64,000 bases of DNA, taken from Maribacter spongiicola (GTDB taxonomy: Bacteria; Bacteroidota; Bacteroidia; Flavobacteriales; Flavobacteriaceae). The stretch's first letter is position 1, and every line of letters begins with the position of its first letter. The stretch covers positions 186,001 through 250,000 of the forward strand of contig NZ_SOAY01000012.1 in the NCBI RefSeq assembly GCF_004364165.1. Reading direction: 5' to 3'. Positions 17,256 through 26,847 of this stretch are shown in pieces. Position numbers and translations under genes: made by a program. Below the pieces are notes generated by a model. That model did not search any database, was not told where the DNA came from, and was given only the letters and a program-made list of their open reading frames with translations.

Positions 17256-19166
17256 TTACCCCAGCGATTCAATATCTATTGTAAGAATTTCCCAGTTCTG
17301 CATCAATGCTTCCAGCTTTTTCTTTTTAGCTTGATAGCCATCGAAAAAATTTGGCTTTGCAATGGTAGCATCATAATCTACCAACAACTTGTGGTCTATT
17401 TCTTTGATTTCTTTTTCAAGACTACCTATTTTACTTTCCACAGAACTCAATTGGTTTTTTAAGCTTTTCATTTTTTTCTGGTCTTGAAAAGAATTCGTTG
17501 ATTTTGGTTTTGCCCTTTCAACCACTACCGCTTGCTTCTTCTCTATGGCCCTAAAATTTTCGACCTTACGTTGCTCTAAATAGAAATCGACATCGCCTAA
17601 ATACTCCCTGATCTTCTGATCTTTGAACTCGTATACTTTGTTGGTCAACCCTTGTAAAAAGTCTCTATCGTGAGATACCAAAATCAAAGTCCCCTCGAAA
17701 TTTAAACAGGCTTGCTTAAGTACATTCTTAGATTTAATATCTAAGTGGTTGGTAGGTTCATCCATCACCAATACATTAAAAGGCTGCAATAACATTTTCG
17801 CCAAAGCCAAACGGTTACGCTCACCACCTGAAAGTACTTTTACGTACTTATCTACTTCATCGCCTCTGAATAAAAATGAACCTAAAATATCTCTTACTTT
17901 ACTTCTATTCTTTTCATTTGCTGCATCGATCATGGTATCTAAAATGGTTTTATTACCATCAAGATACTCCGCCTGGTTTTGAGCAAAATATCCTATCTGT
18001 ACATTATGCCCCAATTTTAAATGCCCTTCATGCTTTAATTCACCAACAATTATTTTTGCCAATGTAGATTTACCTTGACCGTTCTGCCCAACAAAAGCAG
18101 TTTTACTATCACGCTCAATAAGAAGGTTAATATCGTCTAGTACTAAATTATTACCATATGCTTTTGATAGATTTTCTATTTCTACCACCACTTTACCAGG
18201 AACAACAGAAATTGGAAAACGAAGACTCATAACACTATTATCATCTTCATCGACCTCTATACGCTCTATCTTATCTAATTTCTTGATTAAAGATTGCGCC
18301 ATTGATGCTTTGGTCGATTTTGCCCTAAACTTCTCAATTAGCCTTTCTGCCTGCTGTATCTCTTTCTCTTGATTCTTTTGCGCGTTTACCTGCTGTTGTT
18401 TTATCTCATTTCTTAAAACAAGATATTCGGTATATGGCTTATTATAGTCATAAATACGACCTAATGAGATTTCAATAGTTCTGTTAGTAACATTGTCCAG
18501 AAACATTTTATCGTGGGATACGATTACCACCGCACCTGTATAATTGTTCAAGAATTGTTCAAACCAAATAATAGACTCTATATCTAAGTGGTTGGTAGGC
18601 TCATCGAGTAACAACACGTCGTTAGTTTGCAATAATAATTTGGCAAGCTCTATACGCATACGCCACCCACCTGAAAAGGTTTCGGTCTTTTTATCGAAAT
18701 CTTCCCTTCTAAAACCTAACCCTTGTAATATTTTTTCTGTCTCACCTTGGTAATTGTATCCACCTAATATTTCATAATGGTGAGAAACATCATTAAGATC
18801 TATAATTAGCTGACTGTACGAATCTGATTCATAATCGGTTCGTTCTGCCAATTGATGGTTGATTTCATCTAATTTCAGCTCTAAAGCTTTTATCTCTTCA
18901 AAAGCTTGGTAAGCCTCTTCTAAAACTGATCGACCTTCAACGAAATCTATATCTTGTCTTAAAAAGCCAATTTTTATATCTTTTTCTATGGCAATAACAC
19001 CGGTATCTAATGGCATATCTTTGTTGAGCAATTTCAACAATGTCGATTTACCTGCACCGTTTTTACCTACTAGCCCTGCTCTATTTCCTCCATTTAATCG
19101 AAAAGATATTTTTTCAAATAAATATTCTCCTCCAAAAGAGACCGATAGGTTGTGAACGTTTAACAT
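17256..19166 (-). CDS. ABC-F family ATPase
   Basis: A soluble protein of two fused ABC ATPase domains, without membrane helices. ABC-F proteins act on ribosomes as translation factors or antibiotic-protection proteins. Domain 1 has Walker A GKNGAGKSTLLK, signature FSGGWRMRIELAKLL and Walker B VLLLDEPTNHLD. Domain 2 has GQNGQGKSTLAK, LSGGERNRLALAKML and VLVMDEPTNHLD. Between them is the P-site tRNA-interaction linker (QAERLIEKFRAKSTKASMAQS). A C-terminal coiled coil (~540-636) follows. The 636-residue length fits the Uup/YdiF-like housekeeping group. Its start region lies back to back with the DUF983 gene. Confidence 0.93.
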   Translation of the reverse strand: MLNVHNLSVSFGGEYLFEKISFRLNGGNRAGLVGKNGAGKSTLLKLLNKDMPLDTGVIAIEKDIKIGFLRQDIDFVEGRSVLEEAYQAFEEIKALELKLDEINHQLAERTDYESDSYSQLIIDLNDVSHHYEILGGYNYQGETEKILQGLGFRREDFDKKTETFSGGWRMRIELAKLLLQTNDVLLLDEPTNHLDIESIIWFEQFLNNYTGAVVIVSHDKMFLDNVTNRTIEISLGRIYDYNKPYTEYLVLRNEIKQQQVNAQKNQEKEIQQAERLIEKFRAKSTKASMAQSLIKKLDKIERIEVDEDDNSVMSLRFPISVVPGKVVVEIENLSKAYGNNLVLDDINLLIERDSKTAFVGQNGQGKSTLAKIIVGELKHEGHLKLGHNVQIGYFAQNQAEYLDGNKTILDTMIDAANEKNRSKVRDILGSFLFRGDEVDKYVKVLSGGERNRLALAKMLLQPFNVLVMDEPTNHLDIKSKNVLKQACLNFEGTLILVSHDRDFLQGLTNKVYEFKDQKIREYLGDVDFYLEQRKVENFRAIEKKQAVVVERAKPKSTNSFQDQKKMKSLKNQLSSVESKIGSLEKEIKEIDHKLLVDYDATIAKPNFFDGYQAKKKKLEALMQNWEILTIDIESLG

Positions 19167-19306
19167 AAATTCTAATTATTCTAGTGTTTCCTTAAAAGCA
19201 AGGCATACTTTACCTGGGTAACTTTTAAGTTAAATTTATCTTTATAGCTGATGATTTCTAACTTTAAAAATGTCTCAAAATCGTACCTTGGTATAAAGTT
19301 TTGCAA

Positions 19307-19702
19307 ATGTTAAAAAAAGGAAACAAACTCTACAGCATTTTAACAGGAAGTTGCCCTAGATGTCATGAAGAAAGCATGTATTTGGACGAAAACCCGTACC
19401 ATATGGGTAAAATCTTTAAAATGCATGAAAAATGTAGCCATTGTGACCTTAAATATAAAATAGAACCATCTTTCTTTTACGGTGCTATGTATGTCAGTTA
19501 CGGAGTCGGAATTGCCTTTGCAGTAGCAGCATTTGTTATCGCCAATCTTTTTTTAGGTGCTGGCTTGATAGAAACATTTATTGCTATAATTATTACCCTT
19601 GTAGTATTTATGCCGGTAATTATGAGGGTGTCTCGAAACATATGGATCAATATGTTTATAAAGTACGATGCCAAGGCTACCTCAAAGAGTCTTAATTCGT
19701 AG
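19307..19702 (+). CDS. DUF983 zinc-ribbon membrane protein
   Basis: A 131-residue protein with an N-terminal zinc-ribbon-like set of cysteines, CPRC (C16/C19) and CSHC (C43/C46). Two transmembrane helices (~58-80 and ~85-105) follow. This is the DUF983 pattern; no biochemical role is established. I take the ATG at 19307 over the TTG at 19301 because family members begin with MLKKG-like sequence. Its 3' end overlaps the convergent FAD-oxidoreductase gene by 11 bp. The DUF983-oxidoreductase-gldNMLK arrangement recurs in flavobacteria as far as I recall (not checked here). Confidence 0.88.
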   Translation: MLKKGNKLYSILTGSCPRCHEESMYLDENPYHMGKIFKMHEKCSHCDLKYKIEPSFFYGAMYVSYGVGIAFAVAAFVIANLFLGAGLIETFIAIIITLVVFMPVIMRVSRNIWINMFIKYDAKATSKSLNS

Positions 19703-20735
19703 TAAATCGCCCTATGCTCATTTCTTCTAACAAAGGAATTTGATGTTCTATATGTTCGTAAAGCGATTTTGCCGCCCAAGGTGCTATTGTTATACCATGA
19801 GATCCAAAACCATTTAACACGCATAAATTGGCATACTTTGGATGTTTACCCACCAAGGGTCTTCTATCTTTGACCGTAGGGCGCATACCTGCCTCGTGAT
19901 CAACTATTTCAAACGGACAGTCTAAAAGGCTACCCAGTTTATCTATGAGCTCATTTTTAGCCTTTTCAGTAGTAGTATTATTTTTTTGACCCCTATTATA
20001 AGTTGCACCTACTTTATACAAATCATCTCCTAAAGGAATTAAGAAAATGGAAGATTTGATTATTCGAGTTTCTTTAAGCTCTTTAGCCTTAATAACTATA
20101 TACTCCCCTTTTGAACCCTGCATGGGCAAATGGTTGAAATATGGATTTTGCATCATTCCAAAACCTTCGGTAAAGACAATGTGTTTAGCTTTTATATTTT
20201 GATAATTTACAAATCCTTCTTCAATAATAAGTTGACTATAATCGAATGTAGCAGTGTACAACTTGTTTTCTTTTTCAAGCCACTTCATGTAGCTTTTAAA
20301 TAGTAACTTTGTATCTAACTTTCCTGTTTCCAGTACTTTACCAAATTGATGCGGTGCCTTGAGCGAGGTGTTCTCATTACTTACCAATTTTGTATCTAAA
20401 TATGGCTTCAGTTTTTCTTTATCTGCTGCTTCAAACCATAAATTTTGCTCTTCTATAGAAGCAAATTTTCGTAGAACATTCAACTTTTCATCAAACCTTA
20501 CATTCAAAAATTGTTCTAATTGGGTATAAAATTCGGTGGCTATAGGTAGTTGCTCATCTGCTCGCCAAGAAAGTGTGAATCTTTTTAAAATAATAGGATT
20601 ATATAAACCACCTGCTACACGAGACGAAGTTTGCGATTGGTCATTAAAAACAACAAATGTCTTGTTATTTTTACGCAAGTTTTCGCAAAATGCGGTACCC
20701 GCCAACCCCAGCCCTACTACCATATAATCTACCAT
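19692..20735 (-). CDS. FAD-dependent oxidoreductase (DAO family)
   Basis: A 347-residue flavoprotein of the D-amino-acid-oxidase/glycine-oxidase-like fold. The N-terminal dinucleotide-binding motif is VVGLGLAGTAFCENL. Mid-protein QGSKGEYIVIKA and a C-terminal second FAD contact, LNGFGSHGITIAPWAA, complete the pattern. Substrate unknown. The open frame extends 15 codons further upstream, but the start at 20735 (MVDYMVVGLG) fits the family and a -7 element lies immediately before it; Met20 of the long form (20723) is an alternative. It is downstream of gldN, separated by a terminator, so it is likely not part of the gld transcript. Confidence 0.88.
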   Translation of the reverse strand: MVDYMVVGLGLAGTAFCENLRKNNKTFVVFNDQSQTSSRVAGGLYNPIILKRFTLSWRADEQLPIATEFYTQLEQFLNVRFDEKLNVLRKFASIEEQNLWFEAADKEKLKPYLDTKLVSNENTSLKAPHQFGKVLETGKLDTKLLFKSYMKWLEKENKLYTATFDYSQLIIEEGFVNYQNIKAKHIVFTEGFGMMQNPYFNHLPMQGSKGEYIVIKAKELKETRIIKSSIFLIPLGDDLYKVGATYNRGQKNNTTTEKAKNELIDKLGSLLDCPFEIVDHEAGMRPTVKDRRPLVGKHPKYANLCVLNGFGSHGITIAPWAAKSLYEHIEHQIPLLEEMSIGRFTTN

Positions 20736-20739
20736 AGTG

Positions 20740-20747
20740 CAAAGGTA
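20740..20747 (-). promoter_or_regulatory. -7 element abutting the FAD-oxidoreductase start
   Basis: Minus-strand TACCTTTG matches TAnnTTTG exactly and ends 4 nt before the ATG at 20735. Transcription would start at or within the start codon, giving a leaderless mRNA, or a ~10-nt leader if the next Met (20723) is used. Confidence 0.5.
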
Positions 20748-20778
20748 ATGACAATTGTAGAAAACAGGATATAAAAAC

Positions 20779-20810
20779 AAAAGACCCGATCTTTCGATCA
20801 GGTCTTTTTT
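20779..20810 (-). terminator. Terminator of the gldKLMN operon
   Basis: A 13-bp stem with one C-A mismatch (left 20779-20791, right 20796-20808), TTTC loop and A/T tracts lies 25 bp after the gldN stop codon. It ends the gld transcript before the FAD-oxidoreductase promoter. Confidence 0.8.
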
Positions 20811-20834
20811 ATGTGAATTGGATTTTCAGTAAGC

Positions 20835-21722
20835 TTAATAAGCCCACATGTCTTGTTCCTTATCTCTAATGGTTTCTTTTATTCGTTTTGCTTCCAATAA
20901 CTGGAACAAAGCATTATCAGAAATGTAATCGTCAACTTTTCTATCGCCTTGTACGTTATCTTCTTTATAAATAACGGCATCGAATCTTCTTGCATTCAAC
21001 AACATGTCAAAAGAAATAGGCTGAGCTGAATTTTGCGAGTTGAAAACTTTGGCTTCATGTAACATTTCACGAGCATCTGGGTACCATACCCAAAATAGCT
21101 CTACCATGTCTGGATTATCATCATCCATAAAGTTAACATCTGGTGCAACTGGAGCAATACCTAAAAGACGGTATTTTAATTCTCCTTGTCTCTTATCAAA
21201 ATACCAAATTCCTTTTACGTGATATTCCTCAATATCAGCTGCAGAAATATTTCTACGAGTAATATACTCTTCAGAAACAGTTTCACCTGCGTTCATTTGC
21301 TCATACCCGTAATCTAGAGTATCAACCATTTGCAAAGCGTCCTTTAAATCGTTAAAAGACCTTTTTTTAGTGAAATAAGAATCTGTATAAGTTTCTAATT
21401 TTCCACTCTTTAAATTTTTAATTAGAACGTGGTATAAAGACCTTCTATCCGGGCCAATATCCATAGTATCTGTTGGATAATATAATGGGAAGTTAACTCT
21501 CTCATCTAAATCTATGGTTTCCCACAAAGTTTTAGACCAAAGGATATCCCTATCATCTACATAACCATATTCTAACGGAGCATCGTTATCCACAGCTTTC
21601 TGAGCTTCTGTACGAATACCAACCTCATTGGGTTTCTTTGCATTCAATACATTTGCTTGGGCCATCATTGATAAAGGTAACATCGTTACCGCTCCCATTA
21701 CTAAAACATTTTTCCAATTCAT
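20835..21722 (-). CDS. gldN: Type IX secretion protein GldN (PorN)
   Basis: Periplasmic component of the type IX secretion/gliding machine that forms a ring-associated complex with GldK. The 295-residue protein has a signal peptide ending SMMAQA. It shows the GldN signatures DRDILWSKTLWETIDLDERVN, WYPDAREMLHEA and RRFDAVIYKE. It is last in the gldK-L-M-N cluster, 64 bp after gldM, and is followed by a terminator. Length and motifs are typical and no defect is seen. Confidence 0.96.
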   Translation of the reverse strand: MNWKNVLVMGAVTMLPLSMMAQANVLNAKKPNEVGIRTEAQKAVDNDAPLEYGYVDDRDILWSKTLWETIDLDERVNFPLYYPTDTMDIGPDRRSLYHVLIKNLKSGKLETYTDSYFTKKRSFNDLKDALQMVDTLDYGYEQMNAGETVSEEYITRRNISAADIEEYHVKGIWYFDKRQGELKYRLLGIAPVAPDVNFMDDDNPDMVELFWVWYPDAREMLHEAKVFNSQNSAQPISFDMLLNARRFDAVIYKEDNVQGDRKVDDYISDNALFQLLEAKRIKETIRDKEQDMWAY

Positions 21723-21786
21723 GTTTGCTTCACTTTAAAATTAACCGGGCAAGACCAAAGGGCTTACCCGGTATCATTCTATTTAT

Positions 21787-23346
21787 TTAGTTTGTAATCT
21801 CCACAACTACTGGAGATACTTTCTTCAACTTGTAACTTTTGTTATTTGTGATATAAGCTTCGATATCAAATATTTGAACGATATCTCCTCTTTTAGCACG
21901 TGATAAAGCTTGTTTTGCTTTAGCATCCATCTTATTTCCTCTTACAGAAACAGTTGGTTGACCTGGTACTTTGAATTTAAAGCCGCTTACTGCAAGATTT
22001 AAATCAAAATCAAAGTCTTCTAAGCCAGCACCGATCGTAGCGATCTCAACATTCCTTTTTGGAAGTTTAATACTACCTGTTTGCTTACTTACACTACCTT
22101 CTGGTCTTGGAATATCTTTAATTCTGAATTCAGAGTTAGATGATACTGACTGACCGTCAGGTAAAGTACCTGAAGCTGTAATAGTAACGTTTCTACCAGT
22201 ACCTGGTGTCATTACATAACTACTACCACTAACAGCCTTAAGACCTGGAGCAGATGCTCTTACTTTATTATTTGGTATACCTGGTATAGAGATAGACATT
22301 GGGTTAGCAACACCTCTATATACAACATTCATTTTATCAGCAGCAATTAAAGCAGCATTTGGCTTAGATATAGTTGCGAATGAATTATTAACTTCAACAG
22401 GAATTTCTTCACCATCTTGCTTAAAGTAGATAGTACCTTTTACTTCATGGTCACCAGCAGAACCAGAACCAATCAACATTTTAACACCACCAGCTTCTAA
22501 TTTATAATCAGAACCTTCAGTTAATTTTCTGCCATCTAAAGTTAACTCAGCTTTTACAGGAGTAGATGACTTATCAGTTTTGCTGATAATAATCTTACCA
22601 TCATACTTCTCACCTGCATAGTATGCAGATTTAGATGCTTGTAATGAAGTAGCAAAATTAGCTAAAGATACTTGCGCTGTCAACTCACCTGCTAACATAG
22701 ATTTTAAAGCTGCTTCTTCAGTCATTTTAACGTCAGCTTGCAACTGAGTTAATTTTGCTAAAGATGCTACTAAAGGATATCCTTCATAATGATAGTTGAT
22801 CCAATCTTGTTTGGTACCGTCTCTTTTTTCAACTTTACCATTCTCATCTCCTGTTTGGAAACGATCGATAACAGATTGCTTTAAAGCTTTAGGCACTATT
22901 GCCGCAACTTGATCTCTATAACTAGTTAGGTTGCTCATGAATTTTTTACCGTCTTCTGATAAGCCTTCTGTTTGGAATAATTTCTGATCTAAATAATCAG
23001 CCATATCCATACGAGCATAATCTTTAGGATCTTCGATCCCTTCCATCATACCTTTTTTAAGTCCTTCTAAGTAATCATAATACTCTTGAGACATTGCTTT
23101 AATCTGTTGAGCATTCTTGTACAGCTTATCATATTTAGCTGCATCTTCAGATGCTTTAGTTTCCAGACTACCTAAGAACGCTTCGTTACTTGCGGTTGTC
23201 ATTGCGTTTGAAGTCTCTAGCTTTTCATTCATTATACCGAATGCGGCTAATACCTCTTTACTCATGTTTAACGCCAACATTGCGATGAAGATCAAATACA
23301 TTAAGTTGACCATCTTCTGACGTGGTGAATTTTTTCCTCCTGCCAT
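21787..23346 (-). CDS. gldM: Type IX secretion motor protein GldM (PorM)
   Basis: Inner-membrane rotor/shaft subunit of the proton-driven GldLM motor that powers type IX secretion and gliding. The 519-residue protein has the conserved cytosolic N-terminus AGGKNSPRQKMVNLMYLI, then a single transmembrane helix (~13-33). A long periplasmic part is helical first (~40-220) and then made of beta domains (~225-519), matching the D1-D4 layout. It lies between gldL and gldN with short gaps (57 and 64 bp). Full length, with no anomaly. Confidence 0.97.
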   Translation of the reverse strand: MAGGKNSPRQKMVNLMYLIFIAMLALNMSKEVLAAFGIMNEKLETSNAMTTASNEAFLGSLETKASEDAAKYDKLYKNAQQIKAMSQEYYDYLEGLKKGMMEGIEDPKDYARMDMADYLDQKLFQTEGLSEDGKKFMSNLTSYRDQVAAIVPKALKQSVIDRFQTGDENGKVEKRDGTKQDWINYHYEGYPLVASLAKLTQLQADVKMTEEAALKSMLAGELTAQVSLANFATSLQASKSAYYAGEKYDGKIIISKTDKSSTPVKAELTLDGRKLTEGSDYKLEAGGVKMLIGSGSAGDHEVKGTIYFKQDGEEIPVEVNNSFATISKPNAALIAADKMNVVYRGVANPMSISIPGIPNNKVRASAPGLKAVSGSSYVMTPGTGRNVTITASGTLPDGQSVSSNSEFRIKDIPRPEGSVSKQTGSIKLPKRNVEIATIGAGLEDFDFDLNLAVSGFKFKVPGQPTVSVRGNKMDAKAKQALSRAKRGDIVQIFDIEAYITNNKSYKLKKVSPVVVEITN

Positions 23347-23403
23347 GGATTTATTTTTTTAGATTTTAATTAATAATTGACTTGGGTTTTATTAAAATCC
23401 AAA

Positions 23404-24060
23404 TTAGTTTTTACTCATTGCAGATAACATACCACCGTAAACACCATTCAATGAAGAAAGGTTTGTAGATAACGATGCCATTTGATCTTTAAGTGCACTT
23501 GCATTTTGAACAACTTCTTCATTAACTGAAGCTTGCTTGCTTGCACTTTCTAATTGTACTTTATAAAGACTGTTCAAAGACTCCATTTGAGCTGCAGCTT
23601 GAACCATTTCACTAGAATATTTCTTAGTAGATTCCATTGCATCAACTGTTGGAGCGATACCTTTAGCAGCACCTTCAAAGTTTTTAATGCTTGAACCTAA
23701 GCTTTCCATAAGACTTGCATCTACACCAGCTTCTTTTAACAAATCATCTAATTTCTTAGATAAAGATGCTTCAGCTTCTTTAATTTCAGTTGCAGCTTGT
23801 GCTTTCTTAGGTGCTTTACTTTCACCACCAGCTAATTCTGGGTATACTAATGCCCAGTCTAGATCTTCATCTACTGGTTCAAACGCACTGATCGCGAAAA
23901 TTAATGCTTCTGTAATAAGACCTATCGCTAAAAGAATACCACCATTTAATGGTCCTAACTCCCAGTGAAGAATTTTGAATAATGCACCGATAATTACAAC
24001 TGATGCTCCTAGCCCGTAGGCCATGTTAAATAATTTTTTTGTGGATTTTGACTGTGCCAT
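23404..24060 (-). CDS. gldL: Type IX secretion motor protein GldL (PorL)
   Basis: Inner-membrane stator-like subunit of the GldLM motor. The 218-residue protein has two transmembrane helices (~13-31 and ~38-60). The second carries the membrane Glu (E51 here, in GLITEALIFAISAFEP) that corresponds to the proton-coupling Glu of this family. A cytosolic Ala/Ser-rich coiled-coil tail (~95-218) follows. It lies 57 bp upstream of gldM and 84 bp downstream of gldK, in the same direction. Identity is secure. Confidence 0.96.
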   Translation of the reverse strand: MAQSKSTKKLFNMAYGLGASVVIIGALFKILHWELGPLNGGILLAIGLITEALIFAISAFEPVDEDLDWALVYPELAGGESKAPKKAQAATEIKEAEASLSKKLDDLLKEAGVDASLMESLGSSIKNFEGAAKGIAPTVDAMESTKKYSSEMVQAAAQMESLNSLYKVQLESASKQASVNEEVVQNASALKDQMASLSTNLSSLNGVYGGMLSAMSKN

Positions 24061-24144
24061 GTTTAATTTAATTTAAGGTTTAATAAAAAAAGATTTGGTT
24101 AAAAAATGAATTTGAATTTATTATAAAACTATTAATATTATTAT

Positions 24145-25509
24145 TTATTGTGTGGAATCTTCCTCACCCATATAATCTTGTACTGTTCTGAAACCTATGT
24201 AACTACGAGCCGAATCAGCGTATTCGAAATCTCTTGTACTTACTTGTAAGAAGTAAGCTACATCTTTCCATGATCCACCTCTAATAACTTTTCTAGTATT
24301 AGATTGATCACCACCATTAGGGTTCATTGTTGATACATAATCGTATGCACTTGGATCATAACTTGAATTTGTCCACTCAGATACGTTACCGGCCATATTG
24401 TACATATTAAAGTCATTAGGCTCGTAAGACTTCGCTTCTACCGTATACAAAGCAGCATCTGCAGCATAATCTCCACGTTGTGGCTTAAAGTTTGCCATAA
24501 AACAACCAGTATCACTGATTACATACGGGCCACCCCAAGGGTATGTACCACCTTCAATACCACCTCTTGCAGCATATTCCCATTCTGCTTCTGTTGGTAA
24601 TCTAAATTGATTAACGAATTGTCTACCACGACTTTTGTTGTCATCGTTTTTAAACTTTGTTCTCCAGTTACAGAATGCCTTTGCTTGTTGCCAGCTAATA
24701 CCAACTACAGGATATTCGCTGTAGGCATCATGCCAGAAATAATCATTATGCATTGGTTCGTTATATGAATAAGAGAAATCTCTGATCCATACTGTTGTAT
24801 CTGGATATATTTCAACTTCCTCCGTACGAATAAAGTCTTTACGGCTAGTATTTCCTTTGACCGAAGCTCTTGCCGCAGCTTCAATATCCATCCAGCTATA
24901 TTTGTACTTTAATTTTTTAACATCTATAGTACGTTGACCGTTATATGACTCTTCTTCAGATAAGTAAATAGAGTCCATAATTTCCGTATAATACTCATCT
25001 GGGTAGTCTGATGTGTCCCAAACAAGGTCTTCATCTTTGCTTAACGCCCTACCTTCGTAGCCCGTTTCGCCCATACCCGAGTAATTATCTAACATATACT
25101 TATCGTATACAGATGCTCTTGTAGTATCTGCATCTTTAAATGCATAGTCACCAATACCGCCTTCTTCTGGACCGATACCTAACTCATCAGCTAAAATGGC
25201 TAATTTGGTTCTAACTATAGAATCCTTTACCCATTCTACAAACTGACGATACTCACTATTCGTGATTTCCGTATCATCCATGTAAAAAGAACGTACCGTA
25301 ACTGTCTTAGTCGGCGCATTCAATAATTTTCCTTGATCTTCTTCACTCTTACCCATGATAAAAGAACCCCTTGGGATAAGTTCCATTCCATATGGTTTTT
25401 CTGGATACCACTTTTTTCCCTGGACTCCAGTTAGCTCACCTTTTTGCTTAGACCCACAACTTGTGAGTAAAAAAACAAACGCTATAGAGGATAACAATAG
25501 CTTCTTCAT
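24145..25509 (-). CDS. gldK: Type IX secretion lipoprotein GldK (PorK)
   Basis: Outer-membrane lipoprotein that forms the periplasmic ring of the type IX system with GldN. The 454-residue precursor has an SPII signal with lipobox Cys18 (FLLTSCGSK). An FGE-sulfatase (formylglycine-generating-enzyme-like) domain covers nearly the whole protein (PRGSFIMGKSEEDQGK, FRLPTEAEWEYAARGG, NMAGNVSEWTNSSYD, VIRGGSWKD). The fold is used structurally here. It is first of the gldKLMN cluster and follows the arginase-fold gene by 121 bp. Homologous gldJ is not in this window. Confidence 0.97.
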   Translation of the reverse strand: MKKLLLSSIAFVFLLTSCGSKQKGELTGVQGKKWYPEKPYGMELIPRGSFIMGKSEEDQGKLLNAPTKTVTVRSFYMDDTEITNSEYRQFVEWVKDSIVRTKLAILADELGIGPEEGGIGDYAFKDADTTRASVYDKYMLDNYSGMGETGYEGRALSKDEDLVWDTSDYPDEYYTEIMDSIYLSEEESYNGQRTIDVKKLKYKYSWMDIEAAARASVKGNTSRKDFIRTEEVEIYPDTTVWIRDFSYSYNEPMHNDYFWHDAYSEYPVVGISWQQAKAFCNWRTKFKNDDNKSRGRQFVNQFRLPTEAEWEYAARGGIEGGTYPWGGPYVISDTGCFMANFKPQRGDYAADAALYTVEAKSYEPNDFNMYNMAGNVSEWTNSSYDPSAYDYVSTMNPNGGDQSNTRKVIRGGSWKDVAYFLQVSTRDFEYADSARSYIGFRTVQDYMGEEDSTQ

Positions 25510-25630
25510 ACTTTAGGTTAAATTTCGATTATGGTTTAAACTGAGAATACAATAATTTATTCTATCAACTAAAACTAGGTTTTATATAAAATATTGTATT
25601 AAAGTCTTTTAATGCCTTAAAAAAATAATG

Positions 25631-26788
25631 TTAATTAAAGCCTTTCTTATAGGCCTTGTACCACCTTTCGGGAATCTGTTGATTACATGCATCAATATAA
25701 TCCTTCTCGGTGCAAGGTAATAACGCTGGTGTATGGCCTTTAGTATGTGAAGTAAAAATAGATGGGACTTCTGTCCACCATCTTTCTGTTAATAAACTTT
25801 TGTAGAATACCAATTCTTCATCTTCGCTAGGTACATTATACTTAACAAAGTCATCGGTTTTCGTATACGGACTTTCTTTTATTCTAAAATTGATACCTTC
25901 TATAAAGTACCATATAATTTGAGCTATCAGCTGTTGCGACTGCACGGTATTTTCCATTTCGTACAAACCGAATACAGATACTTTATCGCTGATACCTGCA
26001 TATCTAGAAATGGCACAGATTTCTCTTCCATTAAATCCGTTCGGAGAAAAATTGCCAGACATAGAAATTTCACTGGCCTTTACAGATCGTAAGTCTAAAC
26101 TTACCATATGTGCATTTCTTAACACTGGTTCTGCTAACGAAATATCATTTGCAACTTCACCAAGTCGGTAAGCATCAAAAAATAAACGCTCCATTAAATC
26201 TATCTCTTCTTGGGCATTGAAATAGCTTTGATAGCCAATATTCGAAAAATTAAAAAGGTTGTTGGGCTTATCGGTTATGATTTTACTCATATAAGAATGC
26301 GAAGAAATAAGCTCATCTTCGATCCCGAAATCGAACCTGCTATCTATTGCAACTAGGTTGATCATATCTCTAATACCATCAAAAGCTCTGTATGCAGGAT
26401 AGGTAATATCTTGTGTTGCACCTAAAATAATCGGAATAATATCTTCTTCTAATAGACCGGCTACTACTTCTTTGACCACAAAATAGGTGTCATTTACCGT
26501 AGCGCCTTCTTCAATATCACCTAAATCTACAATGGTGGCATTCCAGTTTCCAATTAAAAGCTTATAGAATTGTAATCTTATAGCAGAGACATCTAACTTC
26601 TCATGCTTCTTTTCGTAGGCATTCCGAGATTCTCTAACACCTACTATGGCAACTGTAGCATTTGCCAATACAGGCAAACCATCTTTCTCAGTATGTATAT
26701 AGGTGTTTTTACCTATAGATTGACTTGGCAATAACTCATTATGAGCTAGAACTTTATCCGATACCGGAACTAAAAAATCAAAAGCCAT
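25631..26788 (-). CDS. Arginase/formimidoylglutamase-fold protein with lost metal ligands
   Basis: A 385-residue cytosolic protein of the ureohydrolase (arginase/agmatinase/formimidoylglutamase) fold. True enzymes bind two Mn ions through GGDHS, DAHxD and SxDxD motifs. Here these read GATQD (123-127, His to Gln126), DSRFD (149-153, His to Arg151) and SLDLRS (230-235, second Asp to Arg234). Three of six ligands are therefore replaced, and two-metal catalysis as in arginase is unlikely. It lies between topA and gldK on the same strand, so a role linked to type IX secretion or gliding is conceivable but unproven. Automatic annotation as a formimidoylglutamase would be doubtful. Confidence 0.85.
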   Translation of the reverse strand: MAFDFLVPVSDKVLAHNELLPSQSIGKNTYIHTEKDGLPVLANATVAIVGVRESRNAYEKKHEKLDVSAIRLQFYKLLIGNWNATIVDLGDIEEGATVNDTYFVVKEVVAGLLEEDIIPIILGATQDITYPAYRAFDGIRDMINLVAIDSRFDFGIEDELISSHSYMSKIITDKPNNLFNFSNIGYQSYFNAQEEIDLMERLFFDAYRLGEVANDISLAEPVLRNAHMVSLDLRSVKASEISMSGNFSPNGFNGREICAISRYAGISDKVSVFGLYEMENTVQSQQLIAQIIWYFIEGINFRIKESPYTKTDDFVKYNVPSEDEELVFYKSLLTERWWTEVPSIFTSHTKGHTPALLPCTEKDYIDACNQQIPERWYKAYKKGFN

Positions 26789-26847
26789 TTATTAAAGGTT
26801 TTTAGAAATCATAAGAATACTGTACTAATCTTTGACCTAAAATTAAA

